The notes: generated by a model from the sequence alone, not told the origin. A stretch of 6,396 nt of DNA from Desulfurococcales archaeon (GCA_015522345.1 WAML01000075.1:1-6396), one strand, 5' to 3'; numbered from the stretch's first letter, positions 1 through 5,495 are shown. A program made the numbers and translations.

Positions 1-296
1 TATCTATCATAAACTACATATTCATAAATGCTTTTCTGATTCACTAAACCTTAGTTTAAATTATAGTTATACAATCCTTTCTCTAACAAACATGTTATGG
101 TTACTTCGGTTTCTTTAGAGTAGTTCATGCGTCAATGGATGTAAGTGAGGGACTAGAGTATACACTTTACACACAAGCTAGATCACTACAAGTACTATTT
201 GACTTAGAAACATAATTGAATACCATACATAACATAATACTATGAGAGGGTCAATAGAAGCTAAAAGATGGAGCTAATTCAAAGAAAGAAGTATAA

Positions 297-314
297 TAAT
301 GATATTAATCATTA
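297..314. promoter_or_regulatory. Perfect 7-bp dyad upstream of the protease operon
   Basis: TAATGAT and ATCATTA form a perfect 7-bp inverted repeat around a 4-base spacer. It lies about 85 bp upstream of the TATA-like box of the protease operon. This would suit a dimeric regulator site, but the region is AT-rich and a chance dyad of this size is possible. Confidence 0.25.
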
Positions 315-382
315 CTCTTTTATTATCAATTATAAATGTTTCGCTAAAGATCGCGTGGTATATTGAGCGTATTTTTCTCCTT

Positions 383-394
383 AATATAAATATA
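383..394 (+). promoter_or_regulatory. TATA-like box of the protease operon
   Basis: The stretch AATATAAATATA is centred about 20 bases before the GTG start at 409. Archaeal transcription usually starts about 25 bases downstream of the TATA centre, so the mRNA would begin at or very near the start codon. That predicts a leaderless or nearly leaderless first gene, which fits the weak GTGAT ribosome-binding match at 401-405. Confidence 0.5.
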
Positions 395-408
395 ACTCAT
401 GTGATACC

Positions 409-1062
409 GTGAAAGGTGTTCTAAGATATTATAGTATAGCTTTAGTAATCTTCTTACTTACTGTAGTAGTAACAGTTAGTGCAGTAAATCCTCCGTGGTG
501 TGATTATACATCTGTAAAATACTATATATGGTCGGGTTTAGATAGAACTGCTGATAGTGAGGGTTGGTATGATTTATTAAATACATATACAGTAGTAAAT
601 GCAGCCAATTCCTGGAATAATGCAAGAGCTGATGCACAGCCTAAGTGGCCTTATTTATCAAGAACTGTATACAGTAGTTATCATATATACTTTTATGTAG
701 AATCTTTAGATGGAAAAGATGGAAAACTAGGTTTTTGGTATAAAGACTCTAGTTCAGGTAAGAATTATATTGGTGTAGATTTAGATGATCTTAGGGAAAG
801 AACTTTTATAGATAATAAACATGTCCTGTCTGTAGTAGCTCATGAATTTGGTCATGCTCTAGAAGGACCTTATCACACAAGTTACTATTGTTCATTAATG
901 TATTATGGCTCTAACTATGAAGATACAGGAATATATAAGCCAACAAGTGTTGATATAGAGTTTATGGAGACAATATACGACGATCTATGTAAAGGGGGAG
1001 TAGGAGATTGCGGCGGAAATGATCCAGATTGTGCTTTACCTAGTTCCCCATTTAATAGGTGA
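409..1062 (+). CDS. Secreted matrixin-like zinc metalloprotease
   Basis: This is a predicted extracellular zinc endopeptidase of the metzincin clan, 217 residues long. Residues 1-25 form a signal peptide with a hydrophobic core at about 9-24 and probable cleavage after VSA. A helix around 62-72 (VVNAANSWNN) resembles the first helix of matrixin catalytic domains. The zinc site is HEFGHALEGPYH at 145-156: H145, H149 and H156 are the likely ligands and E146 the catalytic base. A Met-turn follows (SLMYY, M164), then PTSVDIEFMETIY, which resembles the matrixin C-terminal helix. The motif has one residue more than the canonical HExxHxxGxxH, yet H156 to M164 keeps the matrixin spacing. There is no cysteine-switch prodomain. 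Five cysteines (31, 161, 194, 201, 208) in the mature part suggest disulfides. GTG at 409 is the only usable start, because an in-frame stop lies at 382. It is co-transcribed with the next gene. Confidence 0.85.
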   Translation: MKGVLRYYSIALVIFLLTVVVTVSAVNPPWCDYTSVKYYIWSGLDRTADSEGWYDLLNTYTVVNAANSWNNARADAQPKWPYLSRTVYSSYHIYFYVESLDGKDGKLGFWYKDSSSGKNYIGVDLDDLRERTFIDNKHVLSVVAHEFGHALEGPYHTSYYCSLMYYGSNYEDTGIYKPTSVDIEFMETIYDDLCKGGVGDCGGNDPDCALPSSPFNR

Positions 1063-1063
1063 T
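1057..1063 (+). promoter_or_regulatory. Ribosome-binding site AGGTGAT overlapping a stop codon
   Basis: AGGTGAT is a strong crenarchaeal ribosome-binding motif. It contains the TGA stop of the protease gene (1060-1062) and lies five bases before the ATG at 1069. This fixes the start of the second gene and implies translation coupled to the protease gene. Confidence 0.75.
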
Positions 1064-1068
1064 AGCCC

Positions 1069-1911
1069 ATGAAATCTTTAAGTAGGTTCTTACTTGTAGT
1101 CGTGTCTATTCTCATAGTTCTTGCTCTAGTTTATATGCTAATGTCTATCCAAAATAGTATTGTTGAGAACAATTTAGTAGATAGTGTTAGTGAAAGTACT
1201 ACTTCGGTATTGCCTTATGGGAAATGGCGTTTCAGAACGGGTGTTGAGGGTTTATGGGCTAGAGAGCTTCATTTGTTTAGCATGGGTAATATTAGTTTTA
1301 GGGAATTGTTGGAGAAATGGAGTTTTTATGATGAAGGTTTTGCAGTAGTGTACGTTAAGATTACTGGAGTTTATAAGCCTAAGTATAGGCTGGAGTCTTC
1401 TTGTGAAGTAGATAGTATAGTAGCGCCGTTTACAATATTTGAAGCTAGAGTAAAGGAAGTTATTGGTGCATATGGACTCGATATAGATAGTGACGTAATA
1501 TACATCTATGACCCATATGTAGTAGTTGATCCAGAGAAGAAAGAAGTTTCTCACTCTATACACGAGTATCCTCCTTTACCGGGACATGAATATATAACTA
1601 TTGTTAAGAAAATAGATTTTAAGCCAACAGCAGTAATCCATTATAAATGTAGCAACGGCACTATAAAGACTGTTCACGAGAGTATAAGCGACAATATAAC
1701 TTTATATCTAGGACTAGCACCATATTCTACATTCTTTATAAAAGAGGAGAAGGCCTACAACCTCATGTACTATAAAGGCTTAGAAAATATAGAGGAAGAT
1801 TATAAAGGAATAAAAGTCATGATCAACGAGTTTAAGGGTAAGGAAGAAATCTTTTACAAAGAAGTAGATCTAGGTCAACTTAGGAGTTTCTTCAATACAC
1901 TATTTAAGTAA
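1069..1911 (+). CDS. Membrane-anchored extracellular protein, operon partner of the protease
   Basis: No family was recognised with confidence in this 280-residue protein. Residues 7-27 are a single hydrophobic segment preceded by basic residues, so it is a signal anchor or uncleaved signal peptide with the rest outside the cell. Three N-glycosylation sequons (N74, N196, N209) and two cysteines (C112, C194) fit an exported protein. Residues 120-180 read as beta strands in the order FTIFEARVKEVIGAYG, DVIYIYDPY and LPGHEYITIV. They resemble a small all-beta domain common in bacterial lipoproteins of unknown function (inference from pattern only). The C-terminal 60 residues are charged and probably helical. 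It starts six bases after the protease stop, so the two very likely share one mRNA. A role as surface partner, substrate or inhibitor of the protease is possible but unproven. Confidence 0.8.
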   Translation: MKSLSRFLLVVVSILIVLALVYMLMSIQNSIVENNLVDSVSESTTSVLPYGKWRFRTGVEGLWARELHLFSMGNISFRELLEKWSFYDEGFAVVYVKITGVYKPKYRLESSCEVDSIVAPFTIFEARVKEVIGAYGLDIDSDVIYIYDPYVVVDPEKKEVSHSIHEYPPLPGHEYITIVKKIDFKPTAVIHYKCSNGTIKTVHESISDNITLYLGLAPYSTFFIKEEKAYNLMYYKGLENIEEDYKGIKVMINEFKGKEEIFYKEVDLGQLRSFFNTLFK

Positions 1912-1918
1912 ATACAAT

Positions 1919-1948
1919 ACTTTTTTCATGGCCAAAATAACTTTTTCT
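1919..1948 (+). terminator. T-rich terminator after the protease operon
   Basis: A run of six T at 1921-1926 and five T at 1942-1946 lie just after the TAA at 1909-1911. Oligo-T tracts without a strong hairpin are the usual archaeal intrinsic termination signal. Confidence 0.5.
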
Positions 1949-1982
1949 ACTAAAACACTAGCATTAAGTGAATATTTGAACA

Positions 1983-1990
1983 TTTAAAAG
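1983..1990 (+). promoter_or_regulatory. Possible relic promoter of the prolyl oligopeptidase remnant
   Basis: TTTAAAAG resembles an archaeal TATA box and would place a transcript start near 2012, about 48 bases before the remnant's ATG. It may be the left-over promoter of the decayed gene. The AT-rich background makes this a weak call. Confidence 0.25.
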
Positions 1991-2040
1991 TCTCCATAGT
2001 TTTTAATCTCCAAGAAATCAAGTAAGCGAATAACCAAGGA

Positions 2041-2052
2041 ATAGTATAGAGT
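2041..2052 (+). repeat. 12-bp direct repeat copy ATAGTATAGAGT
   Basis: It is identical to 2275-2286 and to 4885-4896. This copy lies just before the ATG of the prolyl oligopeptidase remnant, so two direct copies flank the first 220 bases of the remnant. The 4885 copy is inside the 290-residue protein's gene, where it encodes part of NTLYYK. A near-copy, GAGTATAGAGC, lies at 6111-6121. Dinucleotide and codon habits may explain some of this. Confidence 0.4.
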
Positions 2053-2059
2053 AAATATT

Positions 2060-2372
2060 ATGGATGTAGAAGATCCTTACCTCTAGCTTGAAGATTTGAA
2101 TAATAAGAGACACTAGAGTTTATTAAGAGGCATAATGAAGTACTCTAGGAGTTCCTTTACGATCTTTCCGAAAACTTGAGAATAGAGTTAGGAAGTATTA
2201 CAGAAATACCTATGTCTATCCTTTTAAACTATGTAGTGAAGGAACATACTCTATACTCTGTAATTCGGCTGGGTATAGTATAGAGTTTATTTCAAGAGAT
2301 GGTGTTGTTAGAGAGGTAGTTTCTAATAAAGTATTTGGAGGTAACGTAGTTATATCGAAGATATATTTATGA
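2060..2372 (+). pseudogene. Prolyl oligopeptidase (S9A) remnant, N-terminal part only
   Basis: Joining three frames reconstructs the start of a prolyl oligopeptidase, a cytoplasmic serine peptidase that cuts oligopeptides after proline. Frame 1 (from ATG 2060) gives MDVEDPYL-stop-LEDLNNKR; the family usually has DPYxWLED, so TAG at 2084-2086 probably replaces the TGG of that tryptophan. A shift near 2110-2116 leads to EFIKRHNEVL-stop-EFLYDLSENLR, with TAG at 2146-2148. A second shift near 2180-2190 leads to RKYYRNTYVYPFKL and on to SKIYL and TGA at 2370-2372. About 100 residues of a family usually 600 or more long remain; the rest of the propeller and the whole hydrolase domain are missing. 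Sixteen bases on begins the 3' end of the opposite-strand nuclease gene, so the loss may coincide with the arrival of that module or a deletion (inference). The match was made from memory of the family, including the Pyrococcus enzyme. Confidence 0.8.
2248..2286. repeat. Perfect 10-bp inverted repeat inside the remnant
   Basis: ACTCTATACT (2248-2257) and AGTATAGAGT (2277-2286) are exact reverse complements separated by 19 bases. The right arm is part of a 12-base word, ATAGTATAGAGT, that also occurs at 2041-2052 and 4885-4896. It could form a hairpin or be a protein-binding dyad. The host is decayed coding sequence, so coding constraint does not explain it well. Confidence 0.5.
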
Positions 2373-2387
2373 AATAATATATAGTGT

Positions 2388-3599
2388 TTATTGAATAATT
2401 TGTTTTCTTTTAATTAAGTTGTATAGTTCATCTTTGCTAATGACTCCTTTCTTAACGAGGTTAATTAGTTTTATCATAATATCTGCTAATTCTAGATCGT
2501 TTATTCTCAAAATGATTTCCTCAGAGGGCTTAGCATATTTAAGCAAATGTTCTACAGGTTCCTTTAACTTGTTTACATCAAAGCCTATATTATCATAAAC
2601 TATTATGTCATGTCCTTCTATTTCTCTCTTTACATCACTAGGGATACTGTACTTAGATATCAGGATCATGGTTTTGGGATTGTATACACTCCTATAGAGT
2701 TCTACAACTTTTACTTCATTCAACCTAATTCCTTTTCTCTCCTTAGCTTGCTCTATAGCTTCTCTCCTAGTTACACCAAGTACTTCAGCTAAACCATCCC
2801 ATAAACCTTGTATCCATAAGTTCCTCCATTCTTCAGCAGTCAAGGGCTTAGCAAGAGGTCCTCTTACATCTCTGACTCTAGCGTACCAATCAATAAGTTC
2901 TTTACACTCAATTATTACATCAGGCCTCTTTATAGGAGGATTCATACTCGGTTCAACAATATCCATTACTCTACCTCCATAAACCATCATATCAGGTCTT
3001 AAAGCAGTATATAGTTTCCAAGACTCTCTTAAATCACTTGTATCTTCCCAAGCAAGAGGCCTAGGTACTTCGATAAAGAAGCTTAGACTCCCATAGCCAG
3101 GTATATCAATTACTAAATTAGGGGGTATCCACCTGAGTTTCTGTTTACCGCTTCTCTCAAGGCTCAAGACCTTATGTTCTGGGTAAACTACGTGGATTCC
3201 TTCAGTATATAAATGGTATAGAATTACTAGGAAGACCCAATTCTGGTAGAGAGTACGTAGATTAGTTCTTAAACTAGTTCTAAGAGCAGCTGCTGCTCTA
3301 GGACCATATTCTTCTGGAGAAAGTCTTTTCCTAAGTAGATCGTGTGTGTAAATGAATAATTTCTTCTTCAAATGAGACCTAGGATCTCTTACAAAACTAC
3401 CGAATTCTCTACTAAATAATACATTTGTAAAACCATATAGTTTAACTACATTATCTAGTGAAGACTTAAATACCTTAAGCCATGCTTTAGCTTCTTCTAC
3501 AGGTTCAGAACCTACTACACAATCTATGAAGCATAGAGAAACATCTTTTGAATCAAGACATTTTCTTGCACAATCTATAGCTTCTTCATTAGTTGTCAA
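2388..3599 (-). CDS. Putative PD-(D/E)XK nuclease, partner of the 214-residue protein
   Basis: The family is not recognised by name in this 403-residue protein, but its centre has a restriction-endonuclease-like signature. It reads SFFIEVPR (E176), then LRPDMMVYGG (D203), then RPDVIIECKEL (E231, K233). D203 with E231-x-K233, each at the end of a predicted beta strand, fits the PD-(D/E)XK catalytic core, which would cut DNA or RNA using Mg2+. Residues 1-30 hold C10, C14, C23 and C27 as two CxxxC pairs. Residues 77-135 are helical and rich in Arg and Leu. A C-terminal helical segment (about 360-403) is Lys/Ile-rich and could bind a partner. The start is TTG at 3599; GAGATGAT at 3605-3612 precedes it by five bases and an in-frame stop lies just upstream. 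It follows the 214-residue gene by 22 bases, so the two form an operon. Confidence 0.7.
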   Translation of the reverse strand: MTTNEEAIDCARKCLDSKDVSLCFIDCVVGSEPVEEAKAWLKVFKSSLDNVVKLYGFTNVLFSREFGSFVRDPRSHLKKKLFIYTHDLLRKRLSPEEYGPRAAAALRTSLRTNLRTLYQNWVFLVILYHLYTEGIHVVYPEHKVLSLERSGKQKLRWIPPNLVIDIPGYGSLSFFIEVPRPLAWEDTSDLRESWKLYTALRPDMMVYGGRVMDIVEPSMNPPIKRPDVIIECKELIDWYARVRDVRGPLAKPLTAEEWRNLWIQGLWDGLAEVLGVTRREAIEQAKERKGIRLNEVKVVELYRSVYNPKTMILISKYSIPSDVKREIEGHDIIVYDNIGFDVNKLKEPVEHLLKYAKPSEEIILRINDLELADIMIKLINLVKKGVISKDELYNLIKRKQIIQ

Positions 3600-3604
3600 T
3601 ACAC

Positions 3605-3612
3605 ATCATCTC
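3605..3612 (-). promoter_or_regulatory. Ribosome-binding site supporting the TTG start of the nuclease
   Basis: Read on the minus strand this is GAGATGAT, one mismatch from the crenarchaeal GAGGTGAT, five bases before TTG (3599-3597). An in-frame TGA lies just upstream and no ATG or GTG is available in frame, so it supports the unusual start. Confidence 0.55.
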
Positions 3613-3621
3613 TAGACATAA

Positions 3622-4266
3622 TCATTTATAGTCAAATAAAGTCTTTTGCTTACCTACTTTCTTAATCATTCTATCTATAGACTCTATTTTCTCCATAAGC
3701 CACTTAGGGGGCTCAGGCTTTTTCCCTAGAGCTAGTTCTATAAAGAAACTATCTCTAATAGGCTCATATACTATTTTATAGAATTTCTGCTGATCCTCTA
3801 GAATCCACTTAGGGAATTTTTTAACATATTCAAGAGCGGCCTCCCAAGCCTGCTTAGGATCTAGTAGTCTTGATAACTTCTTTTCTACGTTCTCGTAGAA
3901 ATCCTTAGGCAACTGCTCCTTTCCCCCTATTACATAGTATCCTCTGGGAGATACTTCAACACATTCGCCGAGAACCTCCTTCATATTATTAGGGCACTTT
4001 CCTTTTTTCTGCTTAACAACTCCTTTTCTAAGAATATCTTCTAAACGAGTTTGTTTCCAATGCAATGTATGTGGTCCATAGTATTTAGCCCAAGCATAAA
4101 ATATTGCCCTATTTAAGCCGAAGCTTTTAGCTTTATCAAGATCTCTGTGGATAATATAGTGTCTAGCTGCCTGCAGTAAAGCCATTACCTGAAATCTACC
4201 TATTCCATAGGCAATAAGTTTCTTCTTAATCTTATCTCCTTCACTCTCCACAGACTCTACACCCAT
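3622..4266 (-). CDS. Conserved-looking protein with a PCNA-binding-like C-terminal tail
   Basis: The family is not recognised. The protein has 214 residues, is strongly basic and mostly helical, and has no signal peptide or membrane segment. Residues 43-62 (LDKAKSFGLNRAIFYAWAKYY) have the Ala, Gly-Leu and hydrophobic spacing of a possible helix-turn-helix. Residues 74-115 form a Lys-rich segment with C91 and C102, ending in the strand-like YYVIGG. The last nine residues, GKQKTLFDYK less its first, read Q207-x-x-L210-x-x-Y213. That matches the PIP box by which archaeal DNA enzymes bind the sliding clamp PCNA, and closely resembles the tail of the archaeal clamp-loader large subunit (KQATLFDFL). 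The second aromatic position is Lys, so the match is incomplete. It is the first gene of a two-gene operon with the putative nuclease. The ATG at 4266 has only a weak ribosome-binding match; a TATA box lies at 4313-4321. A DNA-binding or clamp-tethering adaptor is inferred. Confidence 0.7.
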   Translation of the reverse strand: MGVESVESEGDKIKKKLIAYGIGRFQVMALLQAARHYIIHRDLDKAKSFGLNRAIFYAWAKYYGPHTLHWKQTRLEDILRKGVVKQKKGKCPNNMKEVLGECVEVSPRGYYVIGGKEQLPKDFYENVEKKLSRLLDPKQAWEAALEYVKKFPKWILEDQQKFYKIVYEPIRDSFFIELALGKKPEPPKWLMEKIESIDRMIKKVGKQKTLFDYK

Positions 4267-4312
4267 AGAAACTACTCTAGTGGGAGAACTCTATCTACTT
4301 CTTCATATCAAA

Positions 4313-4321
4313 GTTTATAGC
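4313..4321. promoter_or_regulatory. Shared TATA-like element between divergent genes
   Basis: GTTTATAGC reads as a TATA-like box on both strands: CTATAAAC on the minus strand and GTTTATAG on the plus strand. On the minus strand it would start transcription near 4291, giving the 214-residue gene a leader of about 25 bases. On the plus strand it would start near 4342, giving the 56-residue gene a similar leader. The intergenic space between the two start codons is only 98 bases, so one element may serve both directions. Confidence 0.45.
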
Positions 4322-4354
4322 CTCACCTAATAAAGTGTGTAGAAATAATTATTT

Positions 4355-4360
4355 GGTGAT
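4355..4360 (+). promoter_or_regulatory. Ribosome-binding site GGTGAT of the small gene
   Basis: A full GGTGAT motif lies four bases before the ATG at 4365. It selects this ATG over the GTG at 4335, which would add ten residues but has no such motif. It is the main reason to treat the small frame as a real gene. Confidence 0.65.
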
Positions 4361-4364
4361 AGCT

Positions 4365-4535
4365 ATGGAGTTATTAGTGAAACTATTAAAGAAGAAAAAT
4401 ATAGAAGAGCAAGAGAATGTCCCAGCTACTCATGTATCCGATACTGTAGCGTACAATATATGTATGATTTATGCATGGAGCTCAAATAATGCATTACTAC
4501 TGAGGTACTGTAGTGAATTAACTAAGATAAACTAG
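4365..4535 (+). CDS. Small protein, 56 residues, unknown function
   Basis: The family is not recognised. Starting at the ATG after GGTGAT, the product is 56 residues: a Lys-rich amphipathic helix (MELLVKLLKKKNIEEQ), a short linker with Pro20, and a second helix with a hydrophobic face (about 26-50) holding C33 and C49. There is no signal peptide, and the second helix is not hydrophobic enough for a clear membrane segment. It diverges from the PIP-tail/nuclease operon, probably from the same TATA element. It converges on the 290-residue gene, whose stop codon is 23 bases away. It could be a small regulator of the divergent operon, an independent small protein, or the broken start of a longer gene. 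The strong ribosome-binding site is the main evidence that it is translated. Confidence 0.55.
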   Translation: MELLVKLLKKKNIEEQENVPATHVSDTVAYNICMIYAWSSNNALLLRYCSELTKIN

Positions 4536-4545
4536 AGTTACTGAC

Positions 4546-4553
4546 TATTTTTA
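4546..4553 (+). terminator. Short T-rich terminator of the small gene
   Basis: Five T (4548-4552) occur 13 bases after the TAG of the 56-residue gene, in the convergent gap before the 290-residue gene's 3' end. This fits an archaeal oligo-T stop signal. Confidence 0.35.
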
Positions 4554-4557
4554 CCCT

Positions 4558-5430
4558 CTATTTCTTAGACAGATTTTCCAGTAGTAAATTAACTAGAGAA
4601 CCTAGGTGCTTATACATTTCCTCTAGTACATTCTTAGTTCTCTCTTTAATTTCTCTACATACATCTATTTTCCCAGTTTCATAGCATAACTGATTTAATT
4701 TATTCATTACCAAGCCTATTTCATTAGCAATACTATATCCTATATCTGGATCCTTGTAAACGATCTCAGAGTTTATCGATGCTACATCGTTAACTAGCTT
4801 AATAATATCTTCAACATACTCTCTATTTCCGAGCAAAGTTTTAGGAGAATAAGATGTAACAAGCATTAAGAGGAGGTCTAGTTTATAGTATAGAGTATTC
4901 AGTTTATTCGGCAACACAGTCTTCACAATCTTTGATATAGTCTCTACTGCATATTTTTCTGGAAGCATTGCAAGAGGGCCGAAAAATACTCCTCTTACCA
5001 AGTCTCTATAAACACTATATTCTTCTTTCTCCAATAATTCTTCAATTATTTCCATAAGAGACTCAATCATGTGTTTTACAAGTTTACTGTAGCCCGCAAG
5101 AATAAGGTATTCCCAAATAGTCATTATATCCATGGAGATATAGGGATTTTCTTTATAGCTAGTCACTACATTTTCAGGCTCTATTTTATCTAACAACTTC
5201 CTTACAACATCTTGTGTAAATACTTTACGTGAAACCAAGACTTGTTTATCTATTGGCGCATCGCTCTTAAAGAATCTTAGAAATTCTAGAGCACTAAAGT
5301 ATTCCCTCGACCCATTATTCATTAATAAGCTTTTCTTTAGTAAAGACAGTGTTTCTTCTAAATCACATTTACTCCTACTACATCTCCAAGCAAGTTCCCA
5401 TGGATTACTATAGAGAAGGGTACTACTCAA
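4558..5430 (-). CDS. All-helical repeat-like protein, unknown function
   Basis: The family is not recognised. The 290-residue protein reads as a continuous series of amphipathic helices, rich in Leu, Glu and Lys, with only short breaks at Pro and Gly. It resembles the helical-repeat (TPR/HEAT-like) scaffolds that mediate protein contacts, but no clean repeat unit was found. Notable segments are WELAWRCSRSKCDLEETL near the start, LVKHMIESLMEIIEELLEKEE at about 117-137, and LLLMLVTSYSPKTLLG at 186-201. Four cysteines sit as C17/C22 near the N-terminus and C249/C258 near the C-terminus. No signal peptide or membrane segment was seen, so it is probably cytoplasmic. The TTG start at 5430 is chosen because GGTGAT lies four bases before it. 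A palindromic TATA box (5488-5495) and a dyad (5466-5485) precede it. It diverges from the 149-residue gene. Confidence 0.75.
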   Translation of the reverse strand: MSSTLLYSNPWELAWRCSRSKCDLEETLSLLKKSLLMNNGSREYFSALEFLRFFKSDAPIDKQVLVSRKVFTQDVVRKLLDKIEPENVVTSYKENPYISMDIMTIWEYLILAGYSKLVKHMIESLMEIIEELLEKEEYSVYRDLVRGVFFGPLAMLPEKYAVETISKIVKTVLPNKLNTLYYKLDLLLMLVTSYSPKTLLGNREYVEDIIKLVNDVASINSEIVYKDPDIGYSIANEIGLVMNKLNQLCYETGKIDVCREIKERTKNVLEEMYKHLGSLVNLLLENLSKK

Positions 5431-5434
5431 CTAC

Positions 5435-5440
5435 ATCACC
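5435..5440 (-). promoter_or_regulatory. Ribosome-binding site fixing a TTG start
   Basis: The plus strand reads ATCACC, so the minus strand carries a perfect GGTGAT. It lies four bases before the TTG at 5430 and is the main evidence for that start. Confidence 0.65.
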
Positions 5441-5465
5441 AGTTTCTAGTCAAATAAATGCTTTT

Positions 5466-5485
5466 ACCCACAGTATTCACTGGGT
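5466..5485. promoter_or_regulatory. Dyad ACCCA-N10-TGGGT, possible operator
   Basis: ACCCA and TGGGT form a dyad with a 10-base spacer; over the full 20 bases, 7 of 10 positions are symmetric. It lies just downstream, on the minus strand, of the palindromic TATA box at 5488-5495 and covers the predicted start of transcription of the 290-residue gene. Archaeal repressors often bind there. It is GC-richer than its surroundings. Confidence 0.4.
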
Positions 5486-5487
5486 GG

Positions 5488-5495
5488 TTTATAAA
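5488..5495 (-). promoter_or_regulatory. Palindromic TATA box TTTATAAA
   Basis: A perfect archaeal TATA-type element. On the minus strand it would start transcription near 5466 and give the 290-residue gene a leader of about 36 bases. Because it is its own reverse complement it could also direct plus-strand transcription, but a better placed element for the 149-residue gene lies at 5523-5531. Confidence 0.5.

Larger units (their letters stand above)
1..408. other. Upstream region without a convincing gene
   Basis: No supported gene was found on either strand. One open stretch of about 42 codons (plus strand, 87-212) could be a gene tail, but it has no recognisable motif. A 37-codon hydrophobic frame starting at 299 ends in TGA at 410-412, overlapping the GTG start of the protease gene, but no ribosome-binding site precedes it. 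A dyad at 297-314 and a TATA-like element at 383-394 are the only regulatory-looking features. Confidence 0.5.
1912..2059. other. Spacer before the prolyl oligopeptidase remnant
   Basis: Apart from the T-rich terminator (1919-1948), a TATA-like box (1983-1990) and a 12-base repeat copy (2041-2052), nothing is seen here. A 19-codon frame from ATG 1928 lacks a ribosome-binding site and was not called. Confidence 0.5.

Noticed and set aside
87..212. Open stretch of about 42 codons that might be the tail of a lost gene
   Set aside because: The product, which includes MDVSEGLEYTLYTQARSL, matched no family I know and has no start signal.
299..412. 37-codon hydrophobic frame ending in a GTGA overlap with the protease start
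   Set aside because: The overlap looks like translational coupling, but there is no ribosome-binding site, and the protease TATA-like box lies inside it, so it is probably chance.
915..1115. Minus-strand open frame of 66 codons
   Set aside because: It lies opposite the protease C-terminus and the next start, has no ribosome-binding site and encodes no recognisable motif.
1327..1334. ATGATGA resembling a box C of a C/D-box guide RNA
   Set aside because: No box D (CTGA) follows at the right distance, and the sequence is inside a coding region.
1252..1563. Minus-strand open frame of 103 codons
   Set aside because: It is fully opposite the anchored-protein gene, and its Tyr/Ile/Asn-rich composition is typical of an antisense shadow.
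2610..2792. Plus-strand open frame of 60 codons
   Set aside because: It is antisense to the nuclease gene, and its Phe/Tyr/Ser-rich composition indicates a shadow.
2388..4266. Reading the nuclease pair as Cas4 or another CRISPR component
   Set aside because: The cysteine layout differs from Cas4, and there is no repeat array or other cas-like gene in the window.
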